Source: Atherinomorus stipes
Taxonomy: Eukaryota; Chordata; Actinopteri; Atheriniformes; Atherinidae
Assembly (NCBI GenBank): GCA_023101725.1
Contig: JALJCO010007877.1
Span: forward strand, 248,001-312,000
Direction: 5' to 3'
DNA length: 64,000 nt
Shown piece after piece: positions 51,301 through 63,300 of the stretch. The stretch's first letter is position 1, and the number at the start of each line of letters is the position of its first letter. A model generated the notes under the pieces. That model was not told the DNA's origin, ran no database searches, and was given only the letters and a program-made list of their open reading frames with translations. Both the position numbers and the translations under genes were made by a program.

Positions 51301-54300
51301 TTTTCAAACTGTTACTTAAAGGAAGATACTGCTAAATCAGATTTTAGAACAGCACTTCATGAAAACAGTGATCAAAGGTTTGTATTTGGACAAAAAAAGC
51401 ATTTTTCTTCTTTAACCTTTGGCACGCTGAGTCACGAGAGGGGAAAACAAACTATTCTTGTGTCACTTTTTTCCCTCAAACAAAAGTTGTCAGCTGATAA
51501 TCAAACAGGCTGCTGTGTCACCAGTCACAGGTCATTGTTGGACTTAATTCACTGGGTATCACTGGGAGCGCAGAGCTGCATGGGTGGGTCCAACGTTATC
51601 ATGCCGGCCAGCTATTCACAGCTGATAAACCCAACCGTTGTTTTAAGATAGGGGCTCTGCTGACCATCACTCAGCAGTGTCTCCTCCACAAACTGCCTCA
51701 GCATAATCTTAGTTGATGTTCTATCAGTCCTTCCTCAAATATTCTATCTAGTCTCGGTATACTAGACTTTTTTTAAGTCAACTTTAGAATATTCTTATAA
51801 AAAATAGGTATGGATGCACGACATCGGAATTTTTGCTGATATGCAATATGCCGATATTTTAAAACTCATGGCTGATAAGGAATATCAATACCGACATTAA
51901 AGCTGAAAAAAAAACCAGTCATTCCAAATAGCAGTTTTGTTATCTGTTTCTGACACTTTGAAAAATAGGGGTGGGAAAAAATGTCGATACACTGAAATAT
52001 CGTGATACTTTCAAATGCTCATATCAAATCGATATTTAAAAACACTGTATCGATCTATTTCACTTACAAAATCTCCAAGATTTCATTGTTCTGTTACAAA
52101 ATCTCAGGACATTTCATGAATTCTCATGAGATTTCATAACAGAATGATGAAATATCACAAGATTTAGGTAGTGAAATAGATCGATACCACGTTTTTTAAA
52201 TGTCAGTATATCAGTTTATGAATATGAAGCAAAATTTTCGTGAATTCTCCCAAAATTTCATAACGGATCTATGAAATATCACAAGATTTTATTAATAAAA
52301 TAGACTGATGCTGCGTTTTTTAAAATGCCAATATGATATCAGTATATGAAAATGTCGCAATATTTCAGCGTATCGATATTTTTTCCCACCCCTTATCTTT
52401 AGAAGTTTTAAAGTCTTTTTTTTTTTTTTTTTAGACTTAAAAAACAGCGAGCTGATTGGTTAGATATCGGTTAAATATCGGTGGGGTGGCCGATAATTGG
52501 CATCAAAGACAGCCTTTCACTCTTTAGGCTTCTTGAAAAGTTGCATAGCCATGAAAAATCTTCTTTTTCAAGCTGATTTACATCATTTTTCTATCTTAAT
52601 CCTAATCTTCATAGACCAAGTGGTGGATTGTCATTTTCTTCTGAATCCCTGTCATGGACTTGTGTTTCTGGAAAAGTGAAAAAGGAAAAAGAAAGTTTTA
52701 ACATGCTGCAGTCTGAATCAGTGTGCACTGACCTGACCTCATTTTCTCTCTGGTGTCTCAGTAGGCAAAGTGTCTGCACCTCCTCTCAGTACTTTGAGTC
52801 TAAGATGGACAACATACACTTTTTTCATTTGTGTTTTTCTTCAATAAAGTAATTTGTATGAAGCTGTGTTATGTTTTGAATTTGTGTTTCATTTCACTGA
52901 AGAGGAAGATGTTGACGGCCACAGCTGATTTGCCACCTGAAGTTTATTGGTCATAATGAGACATTTGAAATAAATGATAAAAATCTCTGGTTTGCTTTCC
53001 TACTTTGCTCTCTTTAGGAAGGTTGTTGCAACTATTTAGCAATGGATTATCATGAAGTTTATTACTTATTAGAGATCTACTTTAGAATGCTTGTCAATAC
53101 TAAAGCAGCTGACATAGATATCCTTACAAGAATGGTCAGCTTTCACAATTTTGGGTCCCACGTGTCCTAAAATAAACTTTTTCATAAATAAATGGTAGTG
53201 AATAAAGGTTTTAAAATGTTATTGGAAAAGCAATTGAATGATTCTAAAGATCTTTAGTCATATTTAGGTAACTGTAAGTTGAGAATTTACTTTATGCATT
53301 TGTGTTTATGACAAGTTGCCTCTCACTGCCCTACAAATCCAAAGAACAGTAACTACATATTTGGTCAAAATTAAGTTTTTACAGAAAATGCCTCAACACC
53401 TCCTTTATCTTGTCACAGAACCACTTGCTCCTACTTTGCCCCATTTCAGAGGAATCACGTCAATGACGTATCTACAACATGTTTCAATAGGCAGTGTTAA
53501 ACTTTGAAGCATTTTTTCTCAGTTTCAATGTTAGCGTTGTTACTGCTCTTGCCTTTGTAGGGCAGATTACCTCTCAGTAACAGGTGGACTTGATGCTATA
53601 TTGAGGTGATTGGGGGCAAATGTGAATGGATACACATCATTCTTGATTCAGGGGACTTGAAGACCAGCTGCAACTCCAGAGCTGTCACTTTGGGGGGGTT
53701 TCTGCTGTGATCTTATCAAACGTGCACATCTTGAAAACCAAAAACCTTGGGTTTGCTGGTGTGAGCCCCCTCATGAAATCCTCGGGTATGAGGTGTAGTA
53801 TACGGGCAAGTCTTTGAACTATTACCCTGACAATGGAGGTCATGAACCTAAGAGTGAGTTTAAAACAGCTAATGCATTATTAGCTGAATAACCTACAACA
53901 GCTGGATGATGTTGGCATCTGTAATCAACATAAAGATTATGAAAGTGGAAATTTAAGAGACGGGTGATATTGGGGACAGCTACGACTATCACCAGAACTG
54001 AAAAGGCAGGTCTAGAAGGACAGATTATCCTGTTTTAGAACAAGTGTTGGGTTGTTTTTATGCTTGTTTTGGGTGATTTCTCTCAAACCTCCAAGTTTAT
54101 TTAAAAAGATTTGTGATGTTTCACCTGAAGACTTTCATCTGTTAAACAGATTTTGTGTTTAACAGATGGATGACCGCAGCTCTACCAGAGCCTCCTCATT
54201 TTTCACCAAGGTACGCTCTCCTTTCTCTCTTACTGCTCATAGATATCTGAAATTCTTATTGTCCATTAGCTCAAATTAAACAGTCCTGGCCTGGTTTCCT

Positions 54301-57300
54301 TTTTGTTGTTGTTGTTTTTGTTTGTTTCACACTTAAAATTTGCACATGTAGATCCAGATGGCTAACCTGGTTGATGCAGATGTGTCAGAGGAGGAGAAGA
54401 TCAGAGTTGTGGCAAATCAGACCTCGTACGACCCCTTTAAGTGAGTCGTTCCTGGTGATTTTGGACTGCTTTTTCTCCTATTGTGCTTTTTTTTGCATTT
54501 TCTTTCAATGCATCCCTTTTCTCTTTCTCTATCTAGTTTGAACTCAAAGTTTGGCGCTGTCCTTCCAGACAATTACACCTGCTATCGCTGTGGAAATACT
54601 GGGCACCACATCCGGAACTGTCCAGTTACTGCAGTAAGCAGACCTCATGCAATCTCTCCCTACCCATTCAAATCTGAAGTACCTTCTAGACATGGGCAGA
54701 GGTGTACTTGTATGTCCTCAAGCTTTAACTGTTAAAGTGTGGGAGACGGTACTACAGATGTTTTTATTCTTTAACTTCCTCCTCTGTCCTGTTAAGTTTC
54801 TTCAAAGTGTGCTTTGTAAAATTTCTATAATTGTAAATGTATTGAATAATCCCAAACAAACACCCTACAATGGCAAAGTAGGCCCCAACTATGATGCTTC
54901 CGCCACCGTGCCTCACAGTTGGCATGACAGAACACATCCAGATTTAGTCTAGACTGTCTTTAGAGCATTGACCCAACCCAGATGTGTTGTATCCAGGTGT
55001 TTTTTGTTGTTGTTGTTTTATTTTTACTACTACTTTTTTTTTTGTAACAGCAGTTTCACATCTTGCTCCAAATATTTAATTTATTGTTTGACGGCAGGAT
55101 AAAAACTTTGAGGCTCCTCCGAGGATAAAGAAGAGCACAGGAATCCCTCGTTCCTTCATGGTTGAAGTGGATGATCCCAGCATCAAAGGAGTCATGCTGA
55201 CCAACTGTGGCCGTTATGCAATTCCAGCTATAGATGCGTAAGTGTGAATCAAAGTGTCTGTGTGCATTGGGGCGGCTGTGGCTCAGGTGGTAGAGCAGTT
55301 CGGCCAATGATTGAAGGATTGGCGGTTCGAATCCCGATCCCCCAGCCATATGTCATTGTGGCAAGACACTTAACCCTCCTTGCCTCCAGTGGGGGCACCA
55401 CTGGTGTATGAATGGTGCATGTGAATGTTCCGGTGGTGGTCTGAGGGGCCGTAGGCTGCCACGCTTCCATCAGTCTGCCCCAGGGCAGCTGTTGATACAT
55501 ATGTAGCTTATCATCACCAAGTATGAATGAGGAGTGAAAGAATAATGGATCTACTTTGAGTGCCTTGAAAAGAACAATATAAATCTAATCCTTTATTATT
55601 GTTATTGTTATTTTGTTTTTTAACAAAATGGGAAAAATTGTATTTTGGGAAATAAACTTATTACAACTATTAATGCTATTTTAAGGCCAAAAACAAATGG
55701 TTAATGCAGCATAAAGACTGGCTGAGGGACACAGCTCCTCTGTCACTGGTTATCTTAAGCTCAGTTTGATTACCGACATCATATCTGAGTCGTTCTTTTA
55801 TAAATGTCTTGGTGGTGAGTAAAAGTATCATATGTTGGTCTCTCTTTAAAAACACCATGACTAACATAACAGATTTATTTATGAGCCTTATCTCAGTAAT
55901 ATAACAAAGTTGTGTCCAAGATTCATTTTTTGAACTCTAGCAAAGAGGGTCAAACAATTATTTAACTCATTGCCTTTTTTATGACATTAATTCATGTAGA
56001 TTTGAAGTAATGATTTTTTATGAGTACAAGCTTGACTCTTTGACCCTATGCAACATATACCGACTTTCCTTTAAATCTTAAAAGGGCAAGGTCAATGATT
56101 TAGAGTAAAAGCTTCTAGTTCATTCAGACAGAATAAGAATTTGCATAGAAAAATCCAAATTGAAATAACAAAAAAAATGAAAGTGATAGTTTTTTAAAAA
56201 GTAGAATGATGAACAACCTTTTTAAAACTAAGTGTAAGGGGTTAAATCAGAGACCAGAGCAAAGTCTGATGCAGAGTTATTGCCGTAGGCTTAATAAACT
56301 GGTAATAAATCGATGAAAGCCTGACTACAGAAAGCTTTCATCTTAGATACGCCTAAATGCATTTGCTATGAAATGTAGGAACAAACATAGTTATGAATTG
56401 TGGTTTTAAGAGCCAGAGATGTCTGTGCAGTTGTTGTCTTCACAATCCATGAAGTATCACTTAAGGTCTGTTCTTTGGCAACTTTTGACTCCTCAGGTTT
56501 CTGGTTTAATGGTTGAAGGTAGAAAAATGTTATCTTAGTATAAAAAATGTTATCTAATATAAGTGTGGGGAATAATAAAGCTGCATGTGTACGATTTAAA
56601 ACTCTGTATCAAAGGATATAAACACAATGGACTGCACGCCTGTAAAGGTGCTTCCTGTTTTGGTTGGCTAACATTTCAACTTACCTGCTGCTCAAAAAAT
56701 GTGTGTTTGAGTCTGTGTCCCATTCTCTGCCAGAATATCCACATTTATGCCTTTACATGTAGATCCGCTGAAATAGAAGGGATTATCTGATCCAATCTTT
56801 GGGTTTCTGCTAGCATTTTGTCACACCATTCCTTTTTCTTAAGTACTTTTTTGCTGTCATTCTTAAAGTTAAAAGAAAAAAAAGTTTTTTTTTTTTTTTT
56901 TTAAGCACGTGTGAATGTCTGCTGTTTGTACTGTTGTGTTCATAGTGAGGCGTACGCTATTGGAAAGAAGGAGAGGCCTCCATTTGTTCCACAGGAACAA
57001 CCCAAATCTGAAGGCGAGGATGATCCCATTCCTGATGAGCTCCTCTGTCTTATATGTCATGACCTGCTCAATGACGCTGTGGTCATACCCTGCTGTGGAA
57101 ACAGCTACTGTGATGATTGTAAGCTTCAGACACACACACCGAGACTGCCTTAATGCTGACATGTAGGGAAGAGGAAGTTAATACACCACAAGATGAATAC
57201 TTTAATATGTGTTGTTGTTTATATGTTGCAAATTATTGCAGTATTCAACAATGATATCATGTATCACATAATATCTAATGTTTATTTGATCAGGGACAAT

Positions 57301-60300
57301 GCATCAGTGACATTAGTCAACAAGAGAAAAGATGTCATATGCCAGGTTTTAGGAAAATGCTTTTTTTTTTCCCATCTGTAGTCCCTGGACTGGTTGGTGT
57401 TACACATGCAAAAGTATACATATACACAATAAAGATTAAGTGATGCAAAAGTATTAGGGATGTTCAATATTGGCTTTTTTTTTTTTAATTGATATTAGAT
57501 ATTGTCCAATTCTTACTTTCCTATATCCAATATCAACTAATCAAGTGATACATACAGACAACTGTGAGGTTTTGTATCTCATATTTTATGAAATGCAACT
57601 ATATTCTGCTCCAAGAGCAAAGATCCCAAAATCTCCTTAACTCAGCCAGAGGAGTTCATTTAGGACATCTGGCTGCCGTATATCAGATACTAGCAGCTAT
57701 TAGCCAACATGTGGCTAATTCTAATGTTTCTGACAACTTGGTAACTTAACCAACAACTTAAAAGCAAACATATTATAAGCAGCTTCAAAGCAAGTCAGTC
57801 TGTAGCAGCAGCAGCTGCACTGTAGTCGCATGACTCTAGAAGGAATGCTGGGATATGAAGTTCTTCCACAATAACAAGGACTTCTCTACTTACTGGACTG
57901 CTGCTGATGAAGCAAGATCTTTCAAGATTTCGTAAGGAACAATGAGATCTCACAAGCTTTCGTTAGTGAAAATATAAACAGATACTGATATTTTCCGATA
58001 TTGCATTTTAATGCAGATATCGACTGATAATATCAGTAGGCCAATAATATCGGACATCCCTAAAAAGTATCCATTATACTCTAAAGTGATTTAAAATAAT
58101 ACAGACTTTTAGTCACCCATTAAAATTACTTGTCATTCAACAAAATAAATGAAAATAAAGTACAAAACACTGCATACCACACTCAATCGGTGTGTACAGA
58201 TTTGATACTAATAACCACTGTGTAGTTAGTCGAGCAAACAGACTGTAGTTCGTACATGAGATAATGTCATTTGGAAGAGTTTTCCAAAGGCCTATGGCTT
58301 TGTAACAAAAAGACTGTATAAGAAGAAAGCATTCTATTTGCACAACCAATGTGTGTATTTCTGTGGAAGTAATATGTGTCTTATTCAAAATCTCAGCGTG
58401 TGCAACATCCCAAATGGATTTTTCTGTTTGTCTTCACTCTCAACGATCTGTCTCTCTCAGGTATTCGCACCACTTTGCTCGATTCAGACGACCACGTCTG
58501 CCCAACATGTGGCCAGTCACACGTCTCTCCTGATACCTTGATAGCAAATAAATTTCTCAGACAGGTGAATTGACTGAATGATAGAAAGTCTCCATCTGAT
58601 AAGTCTCTTTTTTTTTTTTTTTTTCAACTTTCAAAATGCAGTAACAACATTCATTTTCTGTCTCCAAACAAAGGCTGTAAACAATTTTAAGAAAGAACAA
58701 GGCTACAGTAAAAACCCGCGAAGAAGCTGTGACACGTCTCAGTCCCAGAATGCAACCCCGATTCCGAGCCCTGTCCCCACACCTCCCCCACTCAGCCTGC
58801 AAAGCCAGCAGAAGCCTGTCCAGCTAATCTGCAGCCAGCAGGTGAAGCTCATGAACGTTTGATCTTAAATCAGCTTTTCATTTGCTTGTAAAATTTCCCG
58901 ACTGTATTTTGGATGTTTTCAGTGCTTTTATCATCTGCAGAAGTACTCTCTTTATAGTTTCCACCACGGCAGGCGTCCTCACGGCTATTTCTGTTATTTT
59001 CTCTGCTATATGACTTTCCTGAACCATCCAAAGGCTGCAAAAACTCCACCATTATCTCAGGCTTCTGATGTTTCCCCTGTAGCAACAGAGCCAACCTCTG
59101 CTGACAACACGTCTAACACGTCTCTCCAGTCTGTGCTAAAACCTGCAATGACATCTGACAAGTATGTGTACATAGAAACGGATGAATATGAAAAAAAATC
59201 ACACTCAGAATTCTAAGATGTTTAATGGTGTGGGAGGATGTATTTTTTTTTCCTTTGATTTGGTTTATTATAAGTGAAATTTATTTCACTGATTCTTCTT
59301 TAAAAGTTTTACATGCTCATTTAAGGAAAACTGAACGTCTACTACCTAAAAACCTTGTTTGAAAGAAGAACCAGCGAAATATATTTAAAGAAGTCAAAAT
59401 GAGCCCAACAATTTCATTGATTGTGCAAGATGCCGATTATAAATTGCCTGGTTTGGTTGATTGTGTGTTTTCAGCTGCCAGGTTAAATGATTTTGATTGG
59501 TGGGGGGGCTGTTATGTTTACTCAGTGAGGCTGAAGGAAAGACGAGCAATGACTCAGCGGCGGCCGACCCTTCTCTGTTGGTTTCTGACAAATCTCCTGT
59601 TGATGCATCATCACTGGTGAGCAGAAGCACTTTTAAAACACACCAACACTCCACAGCTTATGAAATTTTGTGATGCTTATGTTCAATCAGGTAAACAATC
59701 CTCCCGTGGCAGAGCAGCCTCACACAGTCAGTGTGAATGAAAGACGCACCTCCTCAGGTAAGTGGCTTTAAAGTGTTTTTTCTGTTGCTTTTTACTCCCC
59801 AATGTTTCCTATGTTTTAGTTAGTTAATGAGGAAAGCAGTAGTTCCATTTAACAGCAGTCTTAAGTACAAGATGAGTAAAGAATGATGGGTTTTATTTTT
59901 CCTGAATCCACAGATTTAAGCCAGAGACTGTCTGGATCTTCAGCCTCGTGGGACAGGTCTGTGAAGGCTTCACATTTATGTTTACTAGTCTGTTTTTGTT
60001 GCCGTCCACTCCCTTCAAGGCTGATGTCTTTTTCTCTTACTGTATGCTCCCAATAGTACCCCCTCCTCCTCAGGGTGTCCCCCTGGAGGATCGACTGAAT
60101 CAAGCACCGCGCAGCTCAGCACCTCGTCATCCTCCTCATCTTCATTCTCGGCTACACCTTCCCCTCTCTTTCCCTTTCCCCTTTTTCACACATTCATCCC
60201 AACTCACCAGCCTCACAGCAGTTACCCCCCTGGATACCTACCAGCCACACCTGATTGGATGCTTCGCAACCCCCCTGGTGCTCCCATCCCTCGTCTCGGC

Positions 60301-63300
60301 TCCTCTACCTCCTCCCCCTCCATCCCTGTCCTCATCCCCAAGGAGTGGTACAGGTATCAAAGAAAGAAAAACGAAAGGTAAAGGAAATGTTCTACTACTT
60401 TCATGTGGAAAATAAATTCTTAGGTTTTGTATGTAACGGCGCCATGAGGAAAAAATAATTGGTCCTTTGCAATTCTTAATATGAGGTAAAGAGATGAGAT
60501 GTAAGGTCTTCACTTATCTACTTTTTGTGAAGAAAAAAAAAAGAAAATGCTCAAAATTTTGTCATAAATACATTTCAGAATGTGTGAAAAACAGATCTAT
60601 GACAATGTTGATAAATCCAAGATCTTCAGAATCACCATGTCCTTGTTTATGGTTATTTCAACCATATATGGGGGTAAAACACCCCTTTAGAAGCCACTTG
60701 CTGATGGGAGATCTGGCCACTTGTTGCTGCAGTTGAACCCAACCAAATTTTTTTTTTAGTTCACTCAGCTCGGTCAAATTTATATTTATTTGTGTGGCTC
60801 ATGTCATTCCTGAGGTGACTCAGTGTGCACAAAGCACAAAAATGACTAAATCTGAGAAATACATTTACAAAAGTGCCAGTAGAGAAGATGAATATGATTC
60901 GACTATACATTCATATGATATATAGTTGTTTTTTCGTTTGTTTTTTTAAGGGGGGGAAGACGAAAAAAATCAAAACATGAGGAAAATGAATCTGTTGAAA
61001 ATAAAAAAAACAAAAGAAAAGGTTTGAAATCAAAAACATTTCACAGCAAACAGACCAAACAGCACAGCTCCCATTTGGACACAGACGTTCCCGTCATTGC
61101 AGATTCAGCTCTCTCCTTTTTGATTTCTTATTGGTTTTGATTTGGATCATGGAAAAGATGGATTGCACAAGTCAGCACAGTGATGGGTAACAAAGGCCTG
61201 ATCTGTCATCTTCCTTACATCAGTTATCAAAAACCCACTTGGACATGCACTGTGTTGACTTTTGTGCTGTTTGCATCTATGCAACACTGGCCCCAAACAG
61301 ACATGTAAAACATTAGAATTAAAAGAAACTTGACATTGCAGTAAGATGTTAGTATGATGGTGATTATTTAACTGTAATTTGTATATAATGTAGAGGTGTA
61401 ATGTACATGTATATGATTTATTATATATGATATGATGATAATATAGATAATATACTGTGTTTAGAACATACTGGTTGTAGTACAATGACGACCTACATCA
61501 TCAACTAATATTGGAACATTTTCCCATGTTTCTTTTTTTACTTTCCTCTTTTTCACACAGGTCGCCTCACAGACATTCCTCCTCTCATTTGAAGTCCTCC
61601 AAATCCAAGTCCTCCCGCTCCTATTCTCAGTCATCAAGTCGCTCACGTTCTCGCTCTCGGTCCAGATCAAGGTATCAGTGAATTGTTATTTTAACAATAA
61701 ATTTTCTTCAGCTACAAAGAAATTTCTACTGTTTGGTTTTTAATGAAAGTGAATCTCCAGAATTTACCCCCAAAATAATTTTTCCCTGTGATCTAATAGC
61801 TGAGTTGGAATATATTTCAGTTTTACATGTAATAAAAAACTTCCATATATTTTATAAAATATCAAATGTGAGGGAAAAAAAAGTCCCACAGGATGTTGGA
61901 AAATACAATTCTGTTTGGAAAAAAGTTGGGACAGTGATAAATGTAAAAGAGATGCAGTCGAAATAAATAGGAAGGACTCTTAAATTCATGGCATAAATGA
62001 CCTGATTTAATAAGTTATCATTTTCATTTAACATGATTAACACAAACACGAATACCTACAGTTTATATTACAAAGATATCTAGAAAAGTCTGTGCAAGAA
62101 GTGTTAGCAGCTTTTCAGTTTAAAGATTTAAATGTTTGTTCGTCTCCAAATTATAAAACAGGTTTTGACGATAAAAGTTTAGATTGTTCCGCAGTCATAC
62201 AGGGTGTCCCCTTTAAACTTTGTCCCATGGACCAAAACATAATGTCATAATTATTATTTGTTTCAGAGTATTTTGTGAATAAAATAATGTAACTAGAATG
62301 TGAATCAGTGAGCGTTATGGGTACATCACATTAAGCTTCAGACATACTTCTGGCATTGATGCCAAGCTAACATCTACCAGTCAAAATTGTTGCACGGATG
62401 CAACAGAAATTTAGGGTTTTATATCAATCTTTGACCCTTCTGTATTATACAATTTTATATTTTGCTTATTTTAACTTGACATATTTAAAGTTATACGTGT
62501 AACTTTTGGCCACTAGGGGGGCTAAACCTGAACAGGGCCAAGTCAAAGGGCCTCCGGGAAAGAAGGAAAATTAAAACTCCTCCCCCGTGTGTAGGAAAAA
62601 AAAAAAAGAGGTAAAAGATAAAAAAATTTTAAAAAGAATTTTTCTAATTGGGGGGGTTCCCCGCGGGGGGAGATGGGTCTAAAACTGTAACAAATTACAT
62701 GTACATATAGAAAAAACAACACAACACAAACGCAAATGAAAGATAAATGCGGAATCGGAGCCAAGACAAAAAACAAGTTGAGTTTTGTGTAATGAATGAA
62801 ATGAGTAAAAATATGAAAAATATGAAAATTGTTAAAATATCGGAGAGAACAGGACATGGGAGGGGACAGGGTCTCGGCTCTCTGAGAACGGAAAAAAAAA
62901 AAAAAAACAAAAAAAAAAAAAAAGCGAATCGCTCATTGATTAGTTATTTATTTAAAATAAAATAAAGAACAAAGTATGTAATGCAAGCCACAAACAAAAA
63001 AAAAAATAAAGAGTGAGGAGAGATATCGTTAGTAGTAAATAATACCAACTGTCGTTATCTGATAACAAACAGAGACGGTAGGTATCACATTGATGTATGA
63101 TGGTATAAATGATGGATGAAAAAAAAAAAAAAAAAAGAAAACATTATTGTATTATTAATAAACAAACAAAATAACTAATCAAACGAATAGGAGAAGGGGA
63201 AAGGAGGGAAAGGTCTAGATTATAACTTCTACAACTAAATAATTAATTACATCCTCCCGTCATGTTGATTTTTTGATCTGATCTGACATGATCATAATTT

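Noticed and set aside
55249..55500. Minus-strand 83-codon frame in rbbp6 intron 7, and a possible tRNA gene at its A/B boxes
   Set aside because: The A and B boxes belong to a SINE with a LINE-type tail; there is no intact cloverleaf, and the frame is antisense SINE sequence.
59948..60415. 155-codon frame overlapping rbbp6 exon 15 in another frame
   Set aside because: The rbbp6 frame is supported by the EWYRYQRKKNER block and by phase with neighbours; the other frame is a shadow over a pyrimidine-rich exon.
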